Positions 44,027 through 53,095 of a stretch of DNA of 64,000 nucleotides are shown one piece after another. Location: positions 1 through 64,000 of the forward strand of contig CAZVWR010000001.1 of NCBI GenBank assembly GCA_964630905.1, read 5' to 3'. The DNA is from JAGOEX01 sp964630905 (GTDB lineage Bacteria; UBP6; UBA1177). Numbering within the stretch: position 1 is the stretch's first letter; each line of letters opens with the position of its first letter. The translations under genes were made by a program, and so were the position numbers. The notes beneath the pieces are model-generated. The model did no database searches. It saw only the letters and a list, made by a program, of their open reading frames with translations, and was not told the origin of the DNA.

Positions 44027-44955
44027 TATTCCCTGTCAACAATATACGGCGGTCTTCTTTTGGATTCCATATAAATTCTTCCCACATACTCACCTATCAC
44101 TCCGATTCCTATCAGTTGAATTCCACCAAGAAACAGAACAAATGTAAGGAGTGAAGCATATCCCGGAACATCTATGCCGAGAATCAATGTTCTGACAATT
44201 ATGAAACTTGCATATAAAAATGAAGTGAGTGAAATTAAAATACCTATATAAAGCCAGATTCGAAGCGGAACAGTGCTGAAACCAGTAACCCCGTCTATTC
44301 CCAGATTCCAGAGTTTCCATCCGTTAAATGCCGTTTTTCCTGCAATCCTCTTTTTTCTTTTATATTCCACAGTGGCAGTCTTAAAACCGACCCATGAAAA
44401 AATCCCTTTCATAAACCTCTGATTTTCAGGAAGCTCTTTTAAAGATTCAACAACCTTTCTTGTCATCAGACGGCAATCTCCGACATTGGCAGGCATTTCA
44501 ATGTCAGATATCTTATTATGCAGTTTATAAAAAATACGGGCAGTAAACCTTTTCAAAAAAGTGTCTATTGATCTGTCAGTTCTTTTGCCGACAACCACAT
44601 CATACCCTTCCTGCCATTTCTTCAAGAACTCTTTTATTAACTCGGGGGGATCCTGAAGATCCGCATCTATTGGAACAACGACTTCACCGGTTGAATGATC
44701 AAGTCCAGCGGTGAGGGCAGCTTCTTTTCCGAAATTTCTTGAAAGGTTTATTATTCTGATCTGCGGAATTGTTTTTTTTGCGAGGAGGAGTTTTTCAAGA
44801 GTGCTGTCTCTGCTTCCGTCATTAACACAAATTATCTCAAAAGTTCTTCCTGTTTCAGTCAGAACAGGAACAGTTTCTTTAAAAAAAAGAGTGACCGATT
44901 CTTCTTCATTATAAAACGGTGTGACTAATGAAATATCAACTTTTTTATCACTCAA
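44023..44955 (-). CDS. GtrB-like glycosyltransferase family 2 with two membrane helices
   Basis: A DPM1/GtrB-type polyprenyl-phosphate glycosyltransferase. The GT2 core is ISLVTPFYNEEESV, CVNDGSRDSTL, VPIDADLQDPPELI (metal-binding Asp pair) and PENQRFMKGIFSWVGF. Two C-terminal helices follow (LRIWLYIGILISLTSFLYAS and LTFVLFLGGIQLIGIGVIGEY). I favour TTG 44955 with AGGAG 7 bp upstream; an ATG 14 codons earlier (44997) is the alternative. It should make undecaprenyl-phosphate-hexose for transfer by the DUF6056 protein. Confidence 0.92.
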   Translation of the reverse strand: MSDKKVDISLVTPFYNEEESVTLFFKETVPVLTETGRTFEIICVNDGSRDSTLEKLLLAKKTIPQIRIINLSRNFGKEAALTAGLDHSTGEVVVPIDADLQDPPELIKEFLKKWQEGYDVVVGKRTDRSIDTFLKRFTARIFYKLHNKISDIEMPANVGDCRLMTRKVVESLKELPENQRFMKGIFSWVGFKTATVEYKRKKRIAGKTAFNGWKLWNLGIDGVTGFSTVPLRIWLYIGILISLTSFLYASFIIVRTLILGIDVPGYASLLTFVLFLGGIQLIGIGVIGEYVGRIYMESKRRPPYIVDREY

Positions 44956-45033
44956 AATAAGTCTCCTCTCAAAAAACTCAGGGCAGCCAAAAGACATTTA
45001 TTATAACAGTTTGCTTAAAAATCACCAGCAATG

Positions 45034-46101
45034 TTAAATCCCCAAATATCTTCTTTTCACCATCATCTCAACATTGCCGAACCTTAACAAACACTTACTC
45101 AGTATTTTTACTTTTCTCAATTTTGAAAAACTCCCGAATTTATTAAATTCTTCATACAGATCCATTCCGAGGTATGTCGCAAATGAACACACCTGAAAGA
45201 AAATGTCAGACACAACTTTTTCAAAAACGGTTTCATCGCAATATTTTGAAACTTTATCGTATTCAATCAGTTTTTTAAGCCATCTTGCAACATTTCTGAT
45301 GTCATCAATTTTCAAAAAATCTGTGTGAAATTTCATTTTATATATCAATCCGTGAATATCAGGCTCAAACTCCATCCCCAGAAATGCATTTTTAAATGCC
45401 TTTTCCTGAATAATTGAGATGAGTTCAAATCTTTTTTGCAGTTTTTCACGATTAAAAAATATATTCCCCGATATACCAAGATCTGAAATTCTGTAATTTA
45501 GAAGCGGAATGGGAATGTTGGCTGTTTTGACACCCAGGCTCATCATTTCAACCCAGAGATTATAGTCCTCAACCCCTTTAAAATCCTCAGAATATTTCAA
45601 ATCGTTTTTTGTCATCAGCTCTTTTCTAAACATTACAGAAGGGTGGACAAATGAGCAGAAAAAAAGCGAATTTACTTTAATATCATCATTGCTGACAGGG
45701 AGTTTCATCAACCCCCGACGGAGAATTGAACCGAATCTTTTCACAAAAGTTCCGCATATTCCGGTTTCAGGACTTCTTTCCATAAAATCAAACTGGATTT
45801 TCAACCGTTCAGGATGAGCGATGTCATCAGCATCCATTCTTGCAATATATTTTCCTGCTGCTTCATCAATTCCTTTGTTAAGAGAAAATATTATTCCTTT
45901 GTTTTCATTGTTTCTCAGCAGTTTTATTCTGCTGTCATTAAAAGATTTGATAATTTCAACGCTTTTATCCGTTGATCCGTCATCAATGATAATGAATTCA
46001 AACTCCTTAAAAGTCTGACATAATATGCTTTCGACAGATTCTCTAATATATTTTTCACCGTTAAAAACTGGAAGAATAACTGAGATATCAGGTGTTACCA
46101 T
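45034..46101 (-). CDS. Glycosyltransferase family 2
   Basis: A 355-aa GT-A fold transferase: ISVILPVFNGEKYI at the N-terminus, IIIDDGSTDKSVEII, IARMDADDIAHPERL (DxD metal site) and FKGVEDYNLWVEMMSLG (catalytic base region). A C-terminal helical part of about 130 residues has no recognisable domain and no membrane helix. Donor unknown. It overlaps the GT87 gene by 14 bp. Confidence 0.92.
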   Translation of the reverse strand: MVTPDISVILPVFNGEKYIRESVESILCQTFKEFEFIIIDDGSTDKSVEIIKSFNDSRIKLLRNNENKGIIFSLNKGIDEAAGKYIARMDADDIAHPERLKIQFDFMERSPETGICGTFVKRFGSILRRGLMKLPVSNDDIKVNSLFFCSFVHPSVMFRKELMTKNDLKYSEDFKGVEDYNLWVEMMSLGVKTANIPIPLLNYRISDLGISGNIFFNREKLQKRFELISIIQEKAFKNAFLGMEFEPDIHGLIYKMKFHTDFLKIDDIRNVARWLKKLIEYDKVSKYCDETVFEKVVSDIFFQVCSFATYLGMDLYEEFNKFGSFSKLRKVKILSKCLLRFGNVEMMVKRRYLGI

Positions 46102-47425
46102 AATTTCTTTCTTCCCATTTTACAAATCTTATAAACAGTCCCGCCAATATCAGAATTTCTCCATAAAGATATTTACCTTCAACAATTTTTGCTATAGTCA
46201 AATTCTGAATTTCTAACAACCAGCTATCGGAAAATGATATTAATATAAAACCAATAAACACAAGTAAACAATCTGCTCTAAAAATGGATATGTTTTCATC
46301 AATCATAAAAACCACGAATAAAGGCAGCAACCACACCAAAGACATAGTCCATGAAATTGGAGAAACAGAAACAGCAAAAAGCAATATGCCCAACCAGAAT
46401 TCCCAGTATTTGTTTTTGTTTTTCATCAATTTTGAAAGCTGTTGCTTCTTGAACTTAAAGTAAGTAATAATTGAGAAAAAGATCGTGCAAAAAAACAAAA
46501 GAATGTAAACAGAAGATATTGAAATTCTTTTTGATATGGCTTTTGTTAAAGATGCATTTGAATATAACATTATATTGCTTGTTTTATAATATTTCTCATC
46601 TTTCAAAGATATTCCGTGATCAAGTTCCTGCAACCTATTTTGAAACTCAAGATTATTCAAAAGCATAGCATCGGTTCCTGATTCACCATATTGCACAATT
46701 CTTGGGAGCTCTTTCAAATAATATTTTTCCATATCTTCTCGACCAAACATGATTAATGCAATTAGATTAATAAATAATATACCGGCAAACATACCGGCAA
46801 CCGCATTCTTTTTACCAACAAGTATAAAAAATGGAAGAAAAACAAACAGTTGAAACTTCATTAGTGCTGCTACTGAAAATACAGCACCGCCTATGAAAGA
46901 ATTTTCCTGTTTATTTATTAATATTAAAGAAACCACTATAAGCAAAAGCAAGAACGGCTCTACCTGTCCTCGCTCAAGAACCGTTTTAACAGGATAAAAG
47001 ATCGTCATAAACAACATGGAAAATATTAAAGCATTTTTTTTTCTACTTTGAGTTGGAGACAGATGTCGTAATATTAAAAAAAGTGATGCTATCAATGAGA
47101 AAAATGAAAGAACTGTCCAAATTATTTTTGCAATGCGGTAAGGAAATAAAGAAAATGGAACAAAAACAAGAGAAAAAACAGGGAAATAGATATATCTGCT
47201 ATGTTCATACCTCGAAACACCATCCCAATTCGACAACGGGGTTAATATGTTGTTTTTATAAACATCATTTCCTAAAAGAAAATCCCGCCCTGCAGTATAA
47301 TATGCTGAAAAATCCATTTGAAGGCTTTCGTTTGTTACGGAATATATCCTTATAAAGAAAAGAACTGACGCAATGAATACAAAAATTAATATAAAGACCT
47401 GTTTTCGAGTTTTAAAATTCCTCAT
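46088..47425 (-). CDS. GT87 (DUF2029) polyprenyl-phosphate-dependent glycosyltransferase
   Basis: A 445-aa polytopic protein with about eleven helices. The first loop NESLQMDFSAYYTAGRDFLLG carries the acidic residue of the GT-C catalytic site, and VKTVLERGQVEPFLLLLI matches the GQxNxxL segment of GT87. Members use polyprenyl-phosphate sugars outside the membrane. No second specificity clue is visible. Its start overlaps the GT11 stop (ATGA). Confidence 0.85.
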   Translation of the reverse strand: MRNFKTRKQVFILIFVFIASVLFFIRIYSVTNESLQMDFSAYYTAGRDFLLGNDVYKNNILTPLSNWDGVSRYEHSRYIYFPVFSLVFVPFSLFPYRIAKIIWTVLSFFSLIASLFLILRHLSPTQSRKKNALIFSMLFMTIFYPVKTVLERGQVEPFLLLLIVVSLILINKQENSFIGGAVFSVAALMKFQLFVFLPFFILVGKKNAVAGMFAGILFINLIALIMFGREDMEKYYLKELPRIVQYGESGTDAMLLNNLEFQNRLQELDHGISLKDEKYYKTSNIMLYSNASLTKAISKRISISSVYILLFFCTIFFSIITYFKFKKQQLSKLMKNKNKYWEFWLGILLFAVSVSPISWTMSLVWLLPLFVVFMIDENISIFRADCLLVFIGFILISFSDSWLLEIQNLTIAKIVEGKYLYGEILILAGLFIRFVKWEERNYGNT

Positions 47426-48228
47426 TTCACAATCTCTGAAAATTCTGGAGAAACAACTTTTTTCTTACCATTCTTATTCAACCACGCTCCCCACCACGAA
47501 TATGAACTGTTTGCAATTACATTGTGCTTGCATTCACTCATTAGTAAAAGCTCTTCAACATCTCTGTTTTCTGATTTTATTTCAACGATACTTCCATTTT
47601 TTGTGATAGGAATAATATTCTCTCTGCACCACGGCTCGTCATCTGAAAAGATAAAAAACTGTGGATTTTCAATTTGATTTTCCATTTCTGATACTGCTTT
47701 TTCATAATAATAAATTCCAAGAACACCGTGTATCTCCATGTTTTTTTTGAGAAGATAATCTCCTCTTCTGACATGGATCGAAACAGAGTTACAATTCTCT
47801 ATCGTTTTTTGCCACCGGTTAAAATCTTCAGATAGTTCAAAAGCAGGAACAAATTCTTCTCTTATTTTTTTTTCAATCTCTGCAAAATATTTTTCACTCT
47901 GAAAATATCCATCCATATAGACATTTTTGGGCAAGTCCCAAAATTTGTTATCAAAAACAGTCGAATAATTTCTGTAATACCATTTGGGGAATTTGACGAT
48001 CGACATAATTTTTCTTGCGATCTTAGAGTTAAACATCCCCGATCTATCAGAGATGATCACATCCTTAGAAATATTAAATCTATCAAGCATGAACTTTCTA
48101 TCTTTGCAGGATTTGAAAAAAGAAATATCAAGCTTCAACTGAACATTATATCTGTGTGCAAGTGTCAAACCCGCCGCATATTGGAACATCTGATTTCCAA
48201 GTCCGCCGAAAATTCTTGTTTTTATCAA
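47422..48228 (-). CDS. Alpha-1,2-fucosyltransferase (GT11)
   Basis: A 268-aa transferase of family GT11. The N-terminal TRIFGGLGNQMFQYAAGL, the central SIHVRRGDYL (the GDP-fucose binding HxRRxD motif) and NSSYSWWGAWLN near the C-terminus are all diagnostic. It adds fucose from GDP-fucose in alpha-1,2 linkage, as in bacterial blood-group-like O antigens. The start is TTG 48228, overlapping the upstream stop (TTGA). GDP-fucose biosynthesis genes (gmd, fcl) are not in the window. Confidence 0.92.
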   Translation of the reverse strand: MIKTRIFGGLGNQMFQYAAGLTLAHRYNVQLKLDISFFKSCKDRKFMLDRFNISKDVIISDRSGMFNSKIARKIMSIVKFPKWYYRNYSTVFDNKFWDLPKNVYMDGYFQSEKYFAEIEKKIREEFVPAFELSEDFNRWQKTIENCNSVSIHVRRGDYLLKKNMEIHGVLGIYYYEKAVSEMENQIENPQFFIFSDDEPWCRENIIPITKNGSIVEIKSENRDVEELLLMSECKHNVIANSSYSWWGAWLNKNGKKKVVSPEFSEIVK

Positions 48229-49151
48229 AACTGCCTCTTAAAAAAACGGTTTGATAAGATTGAAAGAATATATCTTAAAACATTTATTTCTTTTCCTTTA
48301 AAAAGAATTTTTTTTGTGTCCTCGGAGATATATTTATTAATCGTCTTTTTAATCTTAAATGGAGGTTTATTAATTTTGCAAAAAACCGCTCCTGATATCA
48401 ACTTATTTCGATGATATGTGACAAGTTCTTTTGACTTTTTAATCTCATCTATCCATTTATTTATGAACATCACTCTGTTTATCAACATACTTTCATAATT
48501 CTTACTGTTACTCACGGGCATATCAGCTACAAAAATAAGCGGTTCATCAACATAGTCAAAATCATAATCTTTTGCAACTCTAAGCCACATATCCCAGTCT
48601 TCTGACCCTCTCAAGATTTCATCAAAAAGCCCTGTTTGACCTAAACATTCCTTTTTCATCAAGACTGTGCTGGGGCTGCCAGAGATCAAATTCGATTTAA
48701 GAAGTTCATAAAAAACTTTTCCTTTCAACCGAGGAGCAATGTTCTTCTTTCTTAATTTTTCTCCGCTTTCATCCACCAACTCATAGCCACAATAAACAAT
48801 CCCCAATTTTTCAAACTTTGTATTTTCAAAAACTCTCAACTGTTTTTCGAGTTTTTCTTTCTCCCAAAGATCATCTGCATCAAGAAATGCTACAAATTCA
48901 CTCGTTGAATTTTTGAGCCCAACATTTCTTGCAGCATTGGGACCTCTGTTTTCCTGTCGATAAATATCAATCTCAACTTTGCTCTTTTTTTTGAAATTTT
49001 TAATAACATTAACAGTTTCATCAGTTGAGCCGTCATCTACAACAATTATTTTCTCGGGCAGATGTGTCTGAGAAACAACAGATTTCAAAGTTCTTTCAAT
49101 GAATTTTTCAGCATTATAAGCAGGAATTATTACATCAACGGTCTTTTTCAA
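48225..49151 (-). CDS. Glycosyltransferase family 2
   Basis: A 308-aa GT-A enzyme: VDVIIPAYNAEKFIERTL, IVVDDGSTDETV, NRGPNAARNVGL, AFLDADDLWEKEKL (DxD site) and LRGSEDWDMWLRVAKD. The start is TTG 49151, 17 bp inside the end of the preceding transferase gene, typical of this tightly packed locus. A short C-terminal helix-rich tail follows. Sugar specificity unknown. Confidence 0.92.
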   Translation of the reverse strand: MKKTVDVIIPAYNAEKFIERTLKSVVSQTHLPEKIIVVDDGSTDETVNVIKNFKKKSKVEIDIYRQENRGPNAARNVGLKNSTSEFVAFLDADDLWEKEKLEKQLRVFENTKFEKLGIVYCGYELVDESGEKLRKKNIAPRLKGKVFYELLKSNLISGSPSTVLMKKECLGQTGLFDEILRGSEDWDMWLRVAKDYDFDYVDEPLIFVADMPVSNSKNYESMLINRVMFINKWIDEIKKSKELVTYHRNKLISGAVFCKINKPPFKIKKTINKYISEDTKKILFKGKEINVLRYILSILSNRFFKRQF

Positions 49152-49977
49152 GTTTAAGCCAAACCTTATAAATAAACCTTAAAACAACAAGAACTGGAGC
49201 AATATTATATATAAACGCTGGGAAAGTGCCATAATACTTCTTAATAATCGTTAAGTTTTCATTTTTAAGCAGATCACTATTGCGGGGATCTGAACTTATT
49301 CCACCAGTCTGAAAAACTGAAACATTGAGTGAAACATGATTAAATTTTATCTTTTGAGCAACAAAAGCTTTCACAAAAAAATCATAATCTGATGCAATTT
49401 TAAAACTCTCATCATATCCGCCAACTTTTGTCAGAGCATCTTTTTTTATAAAAGCAGCTGCATGAGGCACAGTCCAGAAAAACAACTTTAAAGAATTAAT
49501 GTTTTTCAACCTGTTTGGCGGCTGATATCTTGCCATCGTTGCCGGATCTTCAGAAATGATATTCCCAAAATAGATGTCACATGACCCACCATCTTTATCA
49601 ATATTTTCAACAACTTTTGAAATCACATCGCCATCAACCAGATAATCCCCCGCATTTAGGAACAGTAAAAAATCCCCAGTTGCAAGACCCATCCCCTTGT
49701 TCATCGCATTGTAAATGCCTGTGTCGGGTTCTGATACGAACTTGAAACTCACCCACAGCCCCTCTCTTTTTGAAAGAGAGGGTGACCATGAGTCAACCGA
49801 AGGGTCGGGTGAGTTAACACTTTTCAAATATTGTAATGTGCTGTCCGTCGAAGCACCATCAATAATTATATATTCAATATCCTGATATGTTTGAGAGAGC
49901 ACACTTTCAACAGTTCTTTTGATAGATTCTCCGGGGTTTTTACAAACTGTGACTATTGTTATTCTTTTTCCATTCAC
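49135..49977 (-). CDS. Glycosyltransferase family 2 with an in-frame translated repeat element
   Basis: A 280-aa GT2 enzyme: ITIVTVCKNPGESIKRTV, IIIDGASTDSTLQYL, SEPDTGIYNAMNKG, FLFLNAGDYL and FKIASDYDFFVKAF. Related proteins pass from the STDxTL helix to the EPDxGIYDAMNKG segment in about 15 residues. Here about 24 extra residues (roughly 54-78, including SPDPSVDSWSPSLSKREG) are inserted, encoded by a palindromic 70-bp DNA element at 49746-49815. All catalytic motifs remain, so the enzyme may still work. Start is GTG 49977 with GAGG 8 bp upstream. Confidence 0.9.
   Translation of the reverse strand: MNGKRITIVTVCKNPGESIKRTVESVLSQTYQDIEYIIIDGASTDSTLQYLKSVNSPDPSVDSWSPSLSKREGLWVSFKFVSEPDTGIYNAMNKGMGLATGDFLLFLNAGDYLVDGDVISKVVENIDKDGGSCDIYFGNIISEDPATMARYQPPNRLKNINSLKLFFWTVPHAAAFIKKDALTKVGGYDESFKIASDYDFFVKAFVAQKIKFNHVSLNVSVFQTGGISSDPRNSDLLKNENLTIIKKYYGTFPAFIYNIAPVLVVLRFIYKVWLKLEKDR
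49746..49815. repeat. 70-bp palindromic repeat element inserted in a coding region
   Basis: The element has perfect 9-bp terminal inverted repeats, AACTCACCC and GGGTGAGTT, and an internal perfect hairpin, CCCTCTCTTT-TTG-AAAGAGAGGG. It is GC-richer than the surrounding gene and is read in frame without a stop codon. This is the form of a palindromic MITE or RPE-like element. No second full copy was seen in the window. Confidence 0.75.
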
Positions 49978-50011
49978 TGATCAATCCTCGCTTCTCACGG
50001 CGGCTTACCAC

Positions 50012-50887
50012 TTATTTTTTCTTTATCCAAAGACTTCCACCTGTGTTTTTCCTGAGTATCGGCATTTTTTCAAAAAGCTCGGGGTGATGTTTATGCAGAT
50101 AATCAGAGAAAACAAGTATCTCAAAATCAGAGTTGTAGCTTAAAAATGCTCTCAGAATATAACATTCATTCCAGTTTCTCCCTCCGTAAACCCAGTCTTT
50201 GGGGTATTCAAAAGGATAAAAAATATCATGAAAATGAATTATTACACCGGAATTAAGAACCGGCAAAACCTTAAAAAGAATGAAGTTCACATCACTTCCT
50301 GTCTTAGAAACATGACTGCTGTCAACAAAAAGAATGTCGTCTTTCTTAAGTTGCTTAAATGTTTCTATCTCAACATTTTGAACTTTATTTTGAATAACTC
50401 TGCACTTTTTCAAGTCATCATTTCTAAAAAGTGAAAAAAGCACATCTGGATAAGGTTCAATAAATGTCAGATTAATTTCTTTAAGAAAAGCATCCTTTGT
50501 GTCAATCATCAAAGCTGATGAAAATCCGGACCCCACCTCTATAACATTCTTCGGTTTAAAATGGTTAAGGAAAGAATATAAAAAAAAGGCATCGGTATAT
50601 TCAAACAATCCGTTTTCAAAGCGAAATCTGTCATTCTTCTCCCCTAGATTATGGTGATAATAATTATTTGAGAATTGACTTACAATTTCTACTTGAGTTT
50701 TTTCATTAAGATCAACAGCTTCAATATTCCTGCTATCAATATCTCTCCATATCAAATCTTCAATAGGGGCAATTTCTTTCTTTGAAACAATCGGCGAATA
50801 AAAATGCCCGAGAGGGATTCTGTTTAAAGGCCTGAGCTTTTTCCATTTTATAAGAGATTTAAGAAAATACTTGATAAATTCAATCAT
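50012..50887 (-). CDS. Class I SAM-dependent methyltransferase (Methyltransf_24 type)
   Basis: A 291-aa protein. The SAM-binding motif is NVIEVGSGFSSALMI, followed by FIEPYPDVLFSLF and the DILFVDSSHVSKTGSDVNF segment of the Methyltransf_24 family, with HFHDIFYPFEYP later. I place the start at ATG 50887, which overlaps the upstream stop (ATGATTGA) and has AAGGAG about 12 bp before it; a TTG at 50929 has no Shine-Dalgarno. Probable sugar O-methyltransferase; the acceptor is unknown. Confidence 0.86.
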   Translation of the reverse strand: MIEFIKYFLKSLIKWKKLRPLNRIPLGHFYSPIVSKKEIAPIEDLIWRDIDSRNIEAVDLNEKTQVEIVSQFSNNYYHHNLGEKNDRFRFENGLFEYTDAFFLYSFLNHFKPKNVIEVGSGFSSALMIDTKDAFLKEINLTFIEPYPDVLFSLFRNDDLKKCRVIQNKVQNVEIETFKQLKKDDILFVDSSHVSKTGSDVNFILFKVLPVLNSGVIIHFHDIFYPFEYPKDWVYGGRNWNECYILRAFLSYNSDFEILVFSDYLHKHHPELFEKMPILRKNTGGSLWIKKK

Positions 50888-51947
50888 TCTTCTGCCCGAC
50901 TCCTTTATGTAATTGAGAATATTTTTCAAAATAATACAAGTTTTCTGTCAATTTTGTAAATAATTCGAAAAGCTTCTTGCCAGCCACAACATTTCCGTAG
51001 TGATTCCAATGTCCGTCAAGTGGCAGACAATTGATATTTTCCTGATCATTCATGAACTTTGGAAAGTCCTCCCAGTAATCTGCACCGTTCTTAACAAAAA
51101 TTTCTCCGAACTTTTTATTATAGAGTTCCTCGGTTGAAAAACCGATAAATTTTGTATCGCTGTATTTCGTAACAGCTTTTTTTAACAAGAGATCCACTAT
51201 CTTAAAACCGTTCTTTCTATAATATTCATGCTCTTCGCTACTAATAGAAACTGATCTGTTTAACCAGTTTAACAGTCCGAGCTCCTTGCTCCAGTCAAGT
51301 GCAACAATTTTCAAAAAAGCATATCGAAAAACATGACTTACATCAAACATCCAGAAACCCGGATTCTTAATTAATATTGTTTCTGTTTCCGGCTCATAAT
51401 AAGGTCTCGGTCTCTGATTATTGAAAAAAGATGCATTGTCAAGTTCAAAAACATTGTTCTCAATGTCATTTGAACACATTTGCCATATAACATAGTCTGG
51501 TCTTATATTTTCATAAACCTCCTCAAGGATCATGAATTCCTGCAATGTTCCAAATCCTCCGACTGCCGCAGCAAAAACACGATATTTCCCTTCGCCAAGC
51601 TCTTCAAAAGTATCATAATATGCCTTTCCTGCTGAAACCTCATGGGCGTGAGTATATGAATCACCAATGAAAAGCACGGTGATTTTACCATTTTTATATT
51701 TTGGGAATTTTATAATGAGTTTATCCTGCGGAGTTTTCATGAGAACATCTTCATCACATTTATTTTTCACCGTTCTCTCTTTGAATCTAATATTATGAAC
51801 CCATCCATATCTATCATCATCTATCACATAACCGTCATTTGAACCTTTTCCGACGATTGCGCTACATGCTCTGAAAGACATCTCAAGACAGAGAAGGAGT
51901 CCGGACAAAACTAAAACATTGGCTACAAACACTCTAAAACTATACAT
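50880..51947 (-). CDS. Membrane-anchored SGNH/GDSL hydrolase-like protein
   Basis: A 355-aa protein with an N-terminal membrane segment (VFVANVLVLSGLLLCLEMSF). SGNH blocks are visible: block I VLFIGDSYTHAHE, block II VGGFGTLQEF, block III MCSNDIENN and block V DGHWNHYGNVVAG with the catalytic Asp-His pair. Such proteins in glycan loci often acetylate or deacetylate polysaccharides outside the membrane. It overlaps the GT4 gene upstream by 25 bp. Confidence 0.87.
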   Translation of the reverse strand: MYSFRVFVANVLVLSGLLLCLEMSFRACSAIVGKGSNDGYVIDDDRYGWVHNIRFKERTVKNKCDEDVLMKTPQDKLIIKFPKYKNGKITVLFIGDSYTHAHEVSAGKAYYDTFEELGEGKYRVFAAAVGGFGTLQEFMILEEVYENIRPDYVIWQMCSNDIENNVFELDNASFFNNQRPRPYYEPETETILIKNPGFWMFDVSHVFRYAFLKIVALDWSKELGLLNWLNRSVSISSEEHEYYRKNGFKIVDLLLKKAVTKYSDTKFIGFSTEELYNKKFGEIFVKNGADYWEDFPKFMNDQENINCLPLDGHWNHYGNVVAGKKLFELFTKLTENLYYFEKYSQLHKGVGQKND

Positions 51948-53095
51948 TTTTTCACTCTTTCAAAAAATATTTTAACTCTCTTTGACAATTCATTCTCGCT
52001 ATGAATCGCTTTTAATTTATCTACGGTTTCTACAGACAAATTTATTTTTCCTGACAACAATATCTCAGCCAAACTTTCCGGTTTTTCCAAATCAACAAAT
52101 TGAGCAATTCCTTTAAACTCTTTCCTGAAACTTGGAAAATCGCTGTAAATAACTGGACACTCAACCGCCAATGCTTCAAGCGGCGGAATATTGGTAGGTC
52201 CAAAATATGTCGGCATTACAAGGGCTATTGCGTTTTTGTATAATCCCCACACATCTTCTTTTGGGATAAATCCTAAATATTTTACCAGATCAGCTACCTG
52301 TCTTTCTTTCGCAAGCTCTTGAACACTTTTTAACGAACCAAAATCCCGTCCGCAGAAAACTACATTAATGACTTTGTTATGTTTGTGTTTTAAAATAGAA
52401 ACTGCCTCAATTATGTATTTATGATTTTTATGCTCCCAGAATTGAGCAGGATAAAAAATATATGGTGTCTTAATATCGTATTTTGAGACAACATCTTCGC
52501 TTACATTTATATCTTTAAAATCAGGCATAAGAAAAGGAATGACAACAATTTTTTCTTTTTCAACACCGTAATATTTCTGCGCTTTTTCACTCAGATCTTC
52601 TGAATCAACAATGACATTCAGTGCCTTTTTTAAAGTGTAATTATATAGTTTCTCCCTTCCTTCGAAAACACCATTATCCTTAACCTCAGGGAAATCAGGC
52701 CAGTCGCGGTGGCAGAAATCCCAAACTGTAAAAATAAAAGGAGCGGCATTCAATTCAAGAGCTATAGAAGAAGGAGTAACAAAATAAATGAGATCAAATG
52801 AATATCGCTTAGCAACTTTATCTATCAGTGACTTTCTTATAAGTCTTGTGTTCAATTTTCGGATAAATCTCTTAACCTTACAAATCAATCCCTCGCTTCT
52901 ATACGGAACAAGATCGTAAATCACCTTCTGAATTCCGTTGTCAATCAGTATTTTATTATCCTGATCACTCGTTGCCGCAAAAGAAAGATCAAAACTTTCG
53001 ATAGACATTTTTGACATCAACCTGCACATATTCAGTGCATAAGTGAACCCTCCACCGAAAGATTCGCTGTAATCTAAAACAACAAGTACTTTCAA
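51923..53095 (-). CDS. Glycosyltransferase family 4
   Basis: A GT-B enzyme of about 390 aa. N-terminal KVLVVLDYSESFGGGFTYALNM; C-terminal donor domain with PYIFYPAQFWEHKNHKYIIEAV, VFCGRD, YLGFIPKEDVWGLYKNAIALVMPTYFGPTNIPPLEALA (the acidic GPTNIPPLE loop). I prefer TTG 53095, whose TTGA overlaps the methyltransferase stop and which has GGGGAAGG upstream; an ATG at 53125 is the alternative and would extend the overlap. Mannosyl- or other hexosyltransfer cannot be distinguished. Confidence 0.9.
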   Translation of the reverse strand: MKVLVVLDYSESFGGGFTYALNMCRLMSKMSIESFDLSFAATSDQDNKILIDNGIQKVIYDLVPYRSEGLICKVKRFIRKLNTRLIRKSLIDKVAKRYSFDLIYFVTPSSIALELNAAPFIFTVWDFCHRDWPDFPEVKDNGVFEGREKLYNYTLKKALNVIVDSEDLSEKAQKYYGVEKEKIVVIPFLMPDFKDINVSEDVVSKYDIKTPYIFYPAQFWEHKNHKYIIEAVSILKHKHNKVINVVFCGRDFGSLKSVQELAKERQVADLVKYLGFIPKEDVWGLYKNAIALVMPTYFGPTNIPPLEALAVECPVIYSDFPSFRKEFKGIAQFVDLEKPESLAEILLSGKINLSVETVDKLKAIHSENELSKRVKIFFERVKKCIVLECL

